Assembly (NCBI RefSeq): GCF_042453785.1 | Contig: NC_091673.1 | Span: 8,825,001-8,889,000, forward strand | DNA: 64,000 nucleotides | Origin: Malus domestica | Taxonomy: Eukaryota > Streptophyta > Magnoliopsida > Rosales > Rosaceae | Direction of reading: 5' to 3' | Translations under genes and position numbers: made by a program | Notes under the pieces: generated by a model | What the model saw: only the letters and a program-made list of their open reading frames with translations | Told to the model about the DNA's origin: nothing | The model's database searches: none | Shown here: piece after piece, positions 22,040 to 33,285 of the stretch | Layout of the letters: each line of letters starts with the position of its first letter | How positions within the stretch are numbered: position 1 is the stretch's first letter

Positions 22040-22941
22040 GGGTGCGTTTGTTGCACCGGACTGTCTCGGATTGAACTAGCTTGACTAAGCTGGACTAGCT
22101 TAGTGAAGCATTTGATGCAGTGTCAGACTAAGTTACAAACTATATTTCTTTAGCCATTTTTAATTCACTTGTGGATTAAAAATTAAACAAAAATTAATAA
22201 TTAAAGGACAGTGAAGTCTGGAAATGAATGGACCCAAGCAAATTTTCTTTCCCTTTCCTTCCTTTACCCTTCCTCGTTTATCTTCTCCATCATTTTCTCT
22301 CTCTAATTATGCATCAATCTCTTACTTTTCTTGTTTAATTAAGAGAATTTGTTGGTTAACCATTCGCCAAGCCTTCAGAGATTCCAAAAAGAAAGGCAAG
22401 CCTTCTAGTAACCAATTAAACCTGCAAATCCCAAAAGAAAAAAAAAACCCTAGAAACCAGGAAAAAAAACCCAAAACCCCAGAAAAAAAAAAACCCAGAA
22501 AAAAAATTGATTTACTGAGATTACGAAGCAGTCATGGCGGAGATGACCCAGTTGATAAGGAGGCAAGCCGAAGGCAAAGCCAAAATCAGTAGCTTCAAAG
22601 CCCCAAGCAGCGAAGGAGAAGATGGCGGAGATGACCCAGTCGACGAGGTCATCGTTGGAGATAAAGAAGTCGACGAGTTCGTCGTCGGAGATGAAGCCGC
22701 TTTTGAAGCTTGTGCCATCGAAATCGAGGTCGGGAAGGTGATTCGAGCAGGCCGAAGAAGTTCTTAGCTAATCCGATGGTTTTCAGGGGGACACGCTAAG
22801 AACAGTTAGTGAGGTTGTTAGTGACAGTAAGTCCTGGCTAATCCCATTAAAACTAGTCCAGCCAGGAAACAAACACAAGACTGGACTAATCTTTAGTCTA
22901 GTCCAGTCCAGTGAACTTTAGTGAGGGGAAACAAACACCCC
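22040..22941. mobile_element. TIR DNA transposon, non-autonomous
   Basis: The ends read GGGTGCGTTTGTT and, inverted, GGGGTGTTTGTTT, followed inward on both sides by several copies of 'ctggactag' and 'gtccagtc' motifs. The symmetrical flanking cttaGGG/CCCtaag may belong to the inverted repeat, so the true target duplication is unclear and the superfamily is unassigned. The interior holds A-rich DNA and a small open frame at 22534-22767. A related end lies at window positions 1-99. Confidence 0.6.
22534..22767 (+). CDS. Small acidic open frame inside the TIR element, unknown
   Basis: ATG-initiated frame of 77 residues starting MAEMTQLIRRQAEGKAKI and rich in Asp, Glu and Val (EDGGDDPVDEVIVGDKEVDE). 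It matches no family I recognise. A 19-base stretch including the start codon (22534-22552) recurs at 22622-22640 in a different frame, so part of the frame arose by local duplication. It may be a captured host fragment or a chance frame. Confidence 0.25.
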   Translation: MAEMTQLIRRQAEGKAKISSFKAPSSEGEDGGDDPVDEVIVGDKEVDEFVVGDEAAFEACAIEIEVGKVIRAGRRSS

Positions 22942-23013
22942 TAAGGTATTAGACTTCATTTGTTAAAAAAAAAAGGTATTAGACTTGTTATTTGAACGGA
23001 TACAAGGTATATA

Positions 23014-26000
23014 TCTTTATATACTAAAACCCAATCAGGGTGGTACTGTGGATGACCAGTGGTGGGACGATTTTGTCCCTGCCTTTTTCCTCCGGTTGTT
23101 CCTCTCTTTGGTTTTTGGGGCACCGAAATGCCGCTTTTGCCCATTGCTTCCACATGTTTGTCATCGATGGATCCTCTCCGTCATCGTGCTTAGGAAGAGT
23201 TGCCCGGCTTGCCCACGCGTCCATCATCGCTGGACCTGCTTTCGGCTTCTTCTGTGCTTTTCGCTTCTCTCTCTCGCCATTCTCAGTTTTTGCTATTATG
23301 AACCCTAGCTTTCTTTGTCTCGAAAACGGCGGTTTGTCTCGCTCTCCAACCTTGCTATCTCTCTCATAAATTATCAACAACGGTGTTCTCTTGCTGGAAA
23401 AAGCACTCTGCAGCTAGAACTTTTTTTTGATTTTTCATTCGAGTTGATTCAATTTTTTACCCAGAAAAGTTAGCGTTTACTGGTGAGTTTTTCCGCCTTT
23501 CTCAACGTGGGTGTTTTAATTTTTTTTTTGGTGGTTTAGGATTTGCAGTTGGGTTTTGTGTTTAAGTTTGCTTTTTGTGATTTTGTTTGTAGGCTCGGAT
23601 CCCCCTCTTCTTCTTCTTCATCCAAACCAGTAGCTCCACCTTCGTTTATTACCGGGAAACACGACGGATTAAGGTGCAGCACCAATACTGTAACACTTAC
23701 AAGAAAAGAGCTCCAAACTCGCAAAGGTTTTTTTTTTTTTTTTTTCTGGGCTTTGAGCTGTTTAGATGTTGAGAATAAGTTTTTCATTTTTTTTCGTTAT
23801 TTTGTTTTTGGGTTCGCTCCAATTAAGACAATTAGGGAATGGGTTTAGTGTGAATTTAAATTCTGGGATATCCCTGGAGAAAATCTTAGAATTTTTTTAT
23901 TTTTGTGAATATATTTATATTGAATCACTGACCTATTTTTTATTTAGTAGGGAAAAAGGGAGTGATGCGATTGAATACGCCAATATGGATGAATTTCTTT
24001 AGTTCTTGCCATGATAATCTATTATTTTACTCTTTCACTTTATTTTACAGATTCGTTTGAACACTTGCAGTTGCAGGAAGAAATGAGGCGGTTGAACTGT
24101 AGAACGAAGGTTTACTTTGATGTCAAGGTTATGAAAAAAGAGTGGTTTGTACAGTAGCTAAGTACATATAAGTATATATCTTTGCGTATGTGTTTGTACC
24201 ATTTGTTTTGATTGTGATTCTTGGTTTTGCGATTAGGATTTTTGGAAGGAGGCTTCGATTCAATTATTGGAACATATAATATTTATCGAAACTTCAATGC
24301 GTCAATAGAAGCTGGCTGCTTGCAAAGACAAGAACATCAGTATATATGCATTGAAATTTGTTGCGATGTAAGTAGCTTTATAGGCATTCTATGCCATTGC
24401 CAATACATCAGTTTATATAGCAGCAAAATTGTTTCTTATTAACTACTTTTTTTGTCCCTTTTTTGGCCGAGGCTTTGTATCATGTGGACTTCAATTGGTG
24501 AGTATCACTTTGATGTTGATATAGCTTATTTTGTTGTAGAGGATATGAAGAAGTGGAAAGGTACCTGATGGAATGGGAGTTTTGCTGCTTAAGACAAAGA
24601 ATGGTAACTTAGTTATTTCATTTGCTTTTTAGCTGTTTCATTTGCTTTGTACAATGCGCTTTAGTTTTTTCAACTCATAGATAGTTTAACCCATGATATG
24701 TCATCGTTCTTGGATATCATTAACTACTCCTTACAAAAGGTGATACTAAATATATACAACAATTTTCTATTTGTGCATCAATAGATTATTGTGACTAATT
24801 TAAAGAAATTGTTGCAATTTGGTATCAATTGTGTTCAGTTGTTTGGAAGCATGACTATGTCTGCAAGAGATTGAATGAGGATCCAGATTGCATCATGTTC
24901 TTAATGAGCTTGAAAGAGGAGTTGCTCTTCATCTAACAATTGCATCGCATGTGAGTAATGTGTTCTGTCACAATTTTTAAATTGTGTTTTCATGTCTAAA
25001 TTATTGAGAATTAAGTTATACATAAGGGGATTAAGTGATTTAAAGACGTTGCATTTTAGAATATGTTTTCTTAATCGACCCGTGGTGGAACCCAGCTGTT
25101 GAGAGGCAACCATAAGATAGAATCCACCGGATAGGGCAGTACAAATTGATCAGGTACACGTTTTTCTCCAGTTCTGCAAAGTGTTCCCAACTATACAAAC
25201 CAAAAAATCTATGTTAATATCTCTACTATTTTCTTCTCCATTGCTGAATTATGAGATTGGTTTGGAATTTGATTATTTCAAATTTTTTTTTTGGATTATA
25301 TTTCAAGGTTAGTCGCTAAACTCTGTCCTTTTTTATTGGTTTTTGTTATTAGATTAATCTTTGTTGCTTTGGATTTAAGCTATTGTTCAATGTCTTTTTG
25401 TATGAGTTCTGCTTTTTGCATCATTCTTTTTTGTTATTAATGTTGGATTGTTGGCTTATAAATTTAAAGTGGGTTGCTTTAGATTTTACTTTGACTGGCT
25501 TGCGAATTGATTGCTGGGTTTTAATTTAGAGCACTATCTAATCAAATGAAGGGCCAAGAGTTTCTGTTTGAATGATGGTCCTAGATCATTTTATTCGTTC
25601 CAGAAATGTTTCTGAATTTGAAGACTTAAAATCCAGACTAAAGAGTAGCATTATCTTGGATTGCCTATCTTAGCATGATGATTTTAAATTACAACTTTGA
25701 AATTTACATTTGGAGTGTATTTTCATGTACATGACAAGGTGTGGATTAGATAGCAGGATCTGGTTGGAAGACAAGATTTTGTGAAAGAAAGGGTAAGAAA
25801 ATGCTGATGAATTTTCTTTGTTGATATGTGCATGTAAGAGCTCTTACTGATTATTTTGTTTTCTTTTGGCCATGTAAAAGCTCTGTACATAGAGTTCACA
25901 ATACATGCATAGTTTTTCATTGTTCTAAAATTTTTAAGTTCCTATAAACCTTTTCCTGCATTTATGAATTCTAAATAAATGCAGATCATACAAATAATCA

Positions 26001-26953
26001 CAGTGGATAAAATTATTGGCTTATATGCATTTTTGTAGCTTGAATCTTTTGGTAAATACTTAACCTTTTAATCAAAGCCTATATATACCAATTGGTTTTG
26101 TAAGTAGCATCAAATAATTAATTGTTTTTTTTCTTGGTAAGTGCCTAAATGTTTTTAACAGAAAATGATAAATGGAGACAAAGTTGGAACCTAATAAATC
26201 AATATTAGCAAACCCATAAACTTATTTCGTGATTATCATGGTATTGTTTCAATATTCTACTTTTGCTTGCAATTCTGTTCTCTCTAGGACATTAAGGTGC
26301 ATTTTTGGATTTTAAGTTTCTCCGCCAAATAACAACTGTTTGATTGTGATTTCTCTGTGAGATTGGATATATGATTTAAAAATTTTGTTAACAAATTTTA
26401 ATTGTGATTCAATTGATTTTTCAATCATGTAAGGAGATGCAATCTAAGTGACTATAAAAGATGTTGACTATGCTTTGGTTGATCAAAAAATAGAAACATC
26501 ACGTCTGTTTTATGAGAGGAAATGGAGAGCAATCTGTCTCAGTTTTGGAATGTACTGGAATCAAAGAAGCTAACTCAAGGTGCTGACTTTGAATTTCCCC
26601 AAAATATCTTTTTTTTATTAATTATTTAGACGTAGAAATTTTCCATGTTATTTTTATTAATTATTTATTTGGGAGTGAAGTGAAAATCTGTAAATGCGGA
26701 TTTGTGTTTGTTTGCCCAGCTGCTATTTCAAAGCTGGAGGAGCCATTGTTGATTAATCCTAGGAAATATGATGCTATGATGCTGAGAAATGTTTAAATTG
26801 CTTGCACATTATGCTCTCTGGACCAGAATGAGGCAAAGGTTCCAAAAGGTGTTGTACTGCTTCCAGAAGGCTTTCAATGAGGTACTTGCCCTTACAAATT
26901 TGTTATTCTTGGAATTTGTAATCCCGCAGCAACGCGCGGGCATTACTAGCTAG
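23014..26953 (+). mobile_element. Probable non-autonomous Helitron
   Basis: The 5' end is TCTTTATATACTAAAACCC preceded by A (TC start after A). The 3' end shows a short GC hairpin, CCCGC..GCGGG (26923-26940), then CATTACTAGCTAG followed by T. Helitrons start with TC, end in CTRR (often CTAG) about 10 bases after a GC hairpin, and insert between A and T without target duplication; all of these fit. Two overlapping CTAG ends (26949 or 26953) are possible; the second is followed by T. The 3.9-kb interior has no Rep/helicase frame. It contains exon-like patches (about 23590-23735 and 24050-24160) flanked by intron-like T-rich DNA, possibly captured from a host gene I do not recognise. Confidence 0.6.
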
Positions 26954-27612
26954 TATATTCTAAAGGTGGCCTTAGACAGCCGCCTACTTCAGCAGTTACC
27001 ATCAAGGCCAACCGTGCAAAGAGGCAGACTCACCTGTATTAGAATTAGAAAGGAATTTTCACCAAATACAAAAAGAATTAGAAATGAAACGACCAATATA
27101 ACCAATATAACCAATAAATATGTTCCAAACTGGATCACCCATTAGCTTACAGGTTTTTAATTCCAAACACAACTATAAGTCAACCCGTCGACTTTAGAAA
27201 TCGTGAGGATTCAAGTCCCTAAAATATATTCCCAAAGAAAATAAGTCGAAAATCCTTCTACCATGTGACATCACCAAGAGCTTAAAATTAATTTGTACGT
27301 AAATATATTTGTCGGTCTGAAAACTGAATTGCCAAATTATTGTCTTTAAAAAAATGATCTGACAACTTAATAGCAAATTAATTACGATTATTGAAGTGAT
27401 CATAACAACTAATGTATCAAACATTACCGTGTTTATAAATTCACGATAAAATGCCACATATCGAGTTAGATAATTAAATACTTGCCACATCTTATAGTAT
27501 ATTACGTCTTCAATTTTAGCTAAGTCAGACATATTCAAAATGATTTCTCATTAAGTAAACAAATAATTTGAGAGACAGATTGCAGGGCCTAAATTTGGGG
27601 GAATAAGTTTGT
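26954..27612. other. Intergenic, no gene seen
   Basis: AT-rich sequence. The 114-residue frame at 27194-27538 has no conserved features. Confidence 0.45.
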
Positions 27613-27954
27613 TAATACGTTACAAGCATGGAAGAAAATGCCGATAATATCGGCGAAATATCGCCGATATTATCGGTTTTTTTGGGGATGGATATTTTAA
27701 GTGGTATCCGAATGGTTTTCGTCCAAATATCGCGATATTTTGGAAATATCGCGAAATTTTTTTGAACGGTGCAATCGGACTCCGAGCCGAACGTCGGAGA
27801 AGAACGCCGGAGATGGTGTGCCTATTCCCGAGCCGATTTCGTCCCAAAAACCTTGCAAAAACACGATTTTTAACATCAATTTCACATATAAACTTCAGAT
27901 TTCACGCATGCAAGAGGTAATCAACATAGGATTTAGTCGGATCTCACCTGAAAA

Positions 27955-28270
27955 CTTGGGTGTGCTTGGGTGTGGGTGCGATCGAGGAAGCCGAGCTTCC
28001 TCTGCGCGTCGCCGTGCTTCCCAGAGACGAAGGAGAGGGAGGGAGAGTTCAGGAGGGTGGTGGAGATGCTGCGCTGGCATCGGGGTGGACGGATTTGGGT
28101 GTGCCTGGGTGTGGGTGCGATCGGGGAAGCCGAGCTTCCTCTGCGCGTCGCCGTGCTTCCCAGAGACGGAGGAGAGGGAGGGAGAGTTCAGGAGGATGGT
28201 GGAGATGCTGCGCTGGCATCGTGGTGGACGGATTTGGGTGTGCCTGGGTGTGGGTGCGATCGGGGAAATG
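27955..28270 (+). repeat. 139-bp GC-rich tandem repeat, two full copies and part of a third
   Basis: 'gtgggtgcgatcg' starts at 27972, 28111 and 28250, an exact 139-bp period. Because 139 is not a multiple of three, each unit presents the same peptide in a different frame, which creates three overlapping long open frames (27701-28276, 27960-28409, 27970-28326). These are repeat artefacts rather than genes unless expression is shown. Confidence 0.9.
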
Positions 28271-28789
28271 GAGTGAGAGAACGAGAGTTCGAGAGAGAGA
28301 TAGAGTTGAGAACTCTGAGAGAGTGAGGGGTCCGAGAGGGACTCGGGAAAAGAGAGAGAGAGATAGGGTGAGGGTTAGTGGGCTGCCACGTGGCAGCGTG
28401 ACAGAGTGAGAATCAAGATGGAGGGTCCAGATTAGATTAGGATAAAGGACTCAATTGCACAATTTATATAATTTCAGAAAAAGAGTGAAAATATAAATTA
28501 ATCTGGGGGTCTAGATTAGATTAGGATAAATGACTCAATTTCAGGGAAAAAGTGAAAATATATAATTTCAGGGAAATAGTAGAAGTTGTATTTATTGGTT
28601 AGGCATATGGAAATGCAAAAAATTGTTTTTCTAATGATTCTAATCAATTTCAAGAAAAATAATGAATTTATAAGGGTAATATGAGTCTATAAAAGTGATA
28701 TAATGAGTCTATAAGAGTGTCGGTCAGTTAGACAATTTAGATTTTTTTAATCATTTTTGCCAATTGCCTTGTTATCGCCTTTTTTTATT

Positions 28790-28985
28790 ATCAAATTGGA
28801 TTATTATTCATTAAATTGGATTATTATCAAATTGGATTATTCATTAAATTGGATTATTATCAAATTGGATTATTATTCATCACCATGTTTTATATTAGGA
28901 TTATTTTTTTATGACATTGGATTATTATTCATTAAATTGGATTATTATGAAATTGGATTATTATTCATTAAATTGGATAACTACT
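28790..28985 (+). repeat. AT-rich minisatellite of 'attggattattattcatta' units
   Basis: About eight imperfect copies of an 18-22 bp unit (aaattggattattat(t)cat) in direct order with one 50-bp interruption near 28880. Confidence 0.85.
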
Positions 28986-29471
28986 CTTCACAATACACTC
29001 ACTCTACACATAGAGATGATGAAGATAGTGAAAATTTTGAACCTCATAGGAACTCTATGTGGTACTAAGTCACTTATGTATCTTACCATGCAATATATAA
29101 AGTGTAAAATATTGTACTAATTCATTATATATAAATGATTATGGTGTGTTTAGACTTCTTTCATTAATTACTACATATTTTCTACACTCACAATATTTGT
29201 CAGCTCGCTATATAATCAACTTGATAATGTTAAATCCATCATGCAATGCATTTCTTTCCAATTTTTTGTGATAAACTAATAGATAATTGACTAAATAAAC
29301 ATCCTACAAAGTTTCAATAAAAATTTCCAAGTTTTTCTTACAATTTCCGTGGTTTCCATGTAATTTTTATCGATATCGATATTTTACCGATATTTCCATC
29401 GATATTTCCGTGTTTTCGGACTACCGATATTTCTGATATTACCGATATTTTCTTCCTTGGTTACAATCATG

Positions 29472-30544
29472 CTTGTTAAGTAGAGATTGACTAACTATTT
29501 TAATATTATGATGCATGCATGTCTTTGGATTTTTATGCCTCCACTGTAAAATTATTATTTAATAGGCTTATTATATTAGTACTCCACAAATTGTTGAATA
29601 AACCCTACATACTTAATACATCTCACATTTACTTTTTCAATTAAAAATTATCTTTATAAACTCTTATAAACCCCACATACCTGTCCATAATACACTTACA
29701 CCCCACATTCTCAAACACGCATTATATTTCTATATGCCCTGCTGTTCCCAGGGTAATTACTTCTGTGATTGACTTGTTTTTTGTTTCCAGCTTGATAGCA
29801 TATTATCATTAACTGCTTTGGACGCTAACACTTCTCTTAAATTTTCTTACCTTTGTGTAGATTGGAAAATCTTATATCACTTCCAAACTCAAGAATTATC
29901 CAAACTCAAGATCTTATGTAACCTTTCTATAACAAAAAAATAAAAAATAAAAAAGAATTATTGAAAGTTTCAAGATGTTGGTATTGCAATTCACAGAGCT
30001 GGTTTAAAGGCATAAGTTCTGAAGTTTTTCGACATAGTAAATGCCGGGATGTGATATAATGTGTGGTTTGAGAGAAAATAATTTCTTGCAATCACAGTGA
30101 CCAATAGCATTGGCATATTCATAGACATTTTGTTAGGGTTTTCTCAATTAATGTGTTTGTAGTTTCATTAGTTAGGATTTTGTTCAATAATGGAGGGTGG
30201 GAGGGTTTTGATAATTGAAGAAGATAAATAATATGTTAAAAGTGATGAGGGGTGTATTTGGAAATTTCTTATTTTTTAAAAACTTAATAAGGTCGAAATT
30301 ATCATTGCATGGTAAAATACATAAGTAATTTAATATTGATTTTTTTTTTTGTGGGATGCATTCAGCAATATATGGGGTGCTAATAAAAAAAGAATATTTA
30401 ATAAAGTTTACAAGTCTACAGACTCGTTTTGAGGACCTATGAGAATCAAATGCATATTAGTCACAAAGTTATATTAATTTAGATCCAAATGATTAAAATA
30501 TTTGACAACTTAATAAAGGATATCATAGGCTTTTATTGACTTTA
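29472..30544. other. Intergenic, no gene seen
   Basis: AT-rich DNA without a supported feature. Confidence 0.45.
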
Positions 30545-30710
30545 TTTTTTTTAACAAACGATATCATGTACACTAAAGGAGAGGGGATGTGCTTACCCTC
30601 ACAATGGGCTAGCAATAATGTGGTTCAAATTTGCTTTTGGCGAGAATCGAACTTAAGACCTCTCACTTACAAGTGAAGAGAAATACCACTAAACCGTAGT
30701 ACTAAGTGGC
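30545..30710 (-). mobile_element. SINE copy 2, tRNA-derived (most complete copy)
   Basis: Read on the minus strand it begins 'gccacttagtactacggtttagtgg', resembling a polymerase III A box (..GGTTTAGTGG), followed by 'aagttcgattctc', a good B box (GTTCGATTC). A body shared with copy 1 follows (aaatttgaac..attattgctag, then tttagtgtac..gatatc) and it ends in an oligo-A stretch. This is the structure of a tRNA-derived SINE. Confidence 0.7.
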
Positions 30711-33285
30711 ATGCTTGACTATTAGAAACTCTATGAAATTTAGAGACCTTTTAATGCTAGACTTATATAGATTTTTTTAGAGTTAATGATTGACTTTTGA
30801 AGGGTTCAAAAGGAATTTAACACACTTTGTTATTATTACTCTTTTTTTCACTGAAAAATGTAATTTTGCTTTTTCTGCTATGACCAAAATGGTTAGAATT
30901 TGAAAGAATCCTTAACACATCAACATCATTTTTTTTAATTCCAAATTCTTGTAAATCGTATGTTTCTAATGTGGTGGTTAGGGTGGTGGAGGAGTGGGGG
31001 TTTGGGTGGTGGCAATGGGTAAGGTAAGACGAGAGTAAAGGTGGCGATCATGTTGATGGTGGTGTTAGTAGTGGTCATGGGTGCGGGTGGCAACACTAAG
31101 GTGGTCGTACTAGGTTGTTGTGATGATGAGTGTGACAAGGCGGTGGTAGGAGAGGGAGTGGTGAGAGTGGTGGAGGCAAGGTAACATGGTGGTACTATAG
31201 GTGGCAATCATGGTGGTTGTGTTAATGATGCGCAATAGAAAGATAGTTGTAGGAGGTTTTGGTAAGGTGATGATGAGTATGACAAGGTGGTGGTCAAATA
31301 AGTGATATGATGATGGCGGTGGGGACAGTAGTCGTGATGATAGTGGTAATGATGGTGGATATGTCAGCAACAGGGTAGTAGGGATGGTTATGGTTAAGTG
31401 ATGGTGAATGGTGACAATATGGTGTTGTGAAAATGGAAAAAGTGATCAAAATCTATGAAAGTCCATCAAAATCTTAGGGGAAGAAGTATTTTCTATGATA
31501 TTGTTAACGTGGGGCACTTTTAGGCCCACCGAATAGCACATGCCAAAAACAAAAGGCCACGAGCAGCCTAAAGCAAAGCTAAAGCCCAAGGGAAATCAAG
31601 AAGCCCAAGGTCCAAAGAGTTTAAGGAAAGAGGCTCCCGATCACTCAAGTCGACTGCCTGCGAGCTTAGTCCAACTAGGTTATGAAAGGTGTTTTTCGAC
31701 TGCCAAAGGCATGTAAGCAGACTGGCAACTTTATGATGTGAGTATCGATGAGCAAGTTTACTCCAGTGTCAATCAATCCACATGGCGATTCACAATCAGT
31801 GGTAGAAGCCTAGGATTAGATGTAAAGGTAATTAGAACGACGCTCAGAGAGATGGAGTTGGATAACCAAGGCTGAGCAAGACGCTCGGCATGCATCTGAA
31901 AAGGCGTGCAATCTCGATTGAACACATGTTACTTCACCGCAAATGTGCCGTTGATGGGTGAAAAGGTGTCAACACACTAAGCTATGCAAACAACGCATTA
32001 AGTGCCAAGGAAGTGAAAGGAGGTGAACCCAAGGCTTTTAAGCACATTGAGGTTGGACAACTGAGGAAAGGGAGAGTATTTGTAATAAATTGTGCACTAT
32101 TTTATTCTTGAAATCAAAATAATCCAAGCAACACACTAGATGTAGCCCAGTATTGAGGAGTGAACCACTTAAATCTTTGAGTCCATTTTTTCTAACCCAT
32201 ATCTAAAAGCCCACCAACGGTTCAATATTTTAATTTGTTAACTTGTAAGTTGTGAGCGTTAACATACATAAAATATAATATAAAAATCTCGTTAAAATGA
32301 ACAGTACTGTGAGCTTTTCGTTAAAGTTCCATTTTTTAAATTCTATAAAATTAATAAACTTTTGAATAAACATGGACTTTTGTAGACTTGCAAAAAGTTA
32401 TAATTGAATATCACGAGATTTTTAAAGATTTTTTAGAAGTCATAAAAGGTTTTTATTTAATACAGGATAACTTTTATTGACTCTATAAAAATCTGTATTG
32501 AAAACGTTTTAAGAAAATTCCATTAAACTCCATAAATAATACACCCCCTAGTTACTGTATCGGAACAAAGGTCAAGTCATTAGATGTACATAAGATATAA
32601 AAGTTGTACATTTAGAGCTTTTTTTTTCTTTTCTTAATACAAGCGATAATACTATTCTGATCTAGACTAAGGGGGAGGGGAAGAGTTTGAACAGGTGATG
32701 CGGTTGGTTAAAAAAGAATGTCATAATCACCTAAGCAATCCATTATATATTTAGAATTAAAATAACATATGAGTTGCATATTTTTATAAAGAGGTGAATC
32801 ACCAAACTCAAGAGATTTGGGCTAGAGTCATTAGCATATAGGCCTGCCATATGCTTGTTCATAAAGTGAACTCATTGGAAAAAATAATAATAGTAGGTCA
32901 ATTGGTACATCTATTAGAAACTTTAGATATGTTTAAATATCACTGTAGGTGATGCTTCAATAAAAAATAGTAAACTTTAGATATGTGAAATTACACTATT
33001 GCCATTTTTTTTGTGTGCTAGAGGACTAAATAGTTTTTTTTTTTTACCCTCTTTTGGATGACAAAGATTGTTCTATTAATAAGTTTAATTTTTAGTATTT
33101 AATTAATTTGGATGACAAAGATTGTTCTATTAATAAGTTTAATTTTTAGTATTTAATTATTTTTTTAATAATAAAACTAGTTTGGCAATATTTTCAGTTA
33201 AAAATAACAAAAAACTAAAAGTCAAATTTTGAAAACAAAAAAGGTAGTTTTTTTTTTTTTATCAATTTCAATAAAAGTACAAACA
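30711..33285. other. Intergenic block with a GGT-rich low-complexity tract
   Basis: At 30965-31440 the plus strand is dominated by 'ggtggt' and 'gtgatgat' triplets, so the proline/threonine/histidine-rich frames on the opposite strand are artefacts. At 31495-32230 there is higher-complexity sequence (gcccaagg, aaggcgtgcaatc) that may be an old retroelement piece but has no readable domain. Near 32287-32335 a short 'gttaaaatgaacagtac' motif resembles the repeats at 53.6 and 54.9 kb. A 46-bp local tandem duplication ('ggatgacaaagattgttc') is at about 33055-33160. Confidence 0.5.

Larger units (their letters stand above)
27613..29471. mobile_element. TIR-type element with palindromic 'CGATATTATCGG' ends and tandem repeats
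   Basis: The left terminus starts GGAAGAAAATGCCGATAATATCGG (about 27628); the right terminus, inverted, starts AAGGAAGAAAATATCGGTAATATCGG. Multiple overlapping 'cgatatt' palindromes crowd both ends (27640-27755 and 29370-29450). The flanks gttacaagcat (left) and gttacaatcat (right) look like a target duplication with one mismatch; length 9-11 depends on the end chosen. Inside are a GC-rich 139-bp tandem repeat and an AT-rich array of 'attggattattattcatta'. No transposase was seen. A Mutator-like affiliation is a guess. Confidence 0.6.

Noticed and set aside
27701-28409. Three overlapping long open frames (191, 149 and 118 codons)
   Set aside because: They are produced by the 139-bp GC-rich tandem repeat shifting frame at each unit; there are no conserved domains.
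30935-31370. Pro/Thr/His-rich frames on the minus strand
   Set aside because: They are translations of a GGT/GAT low-complexity tract; no protein family match.
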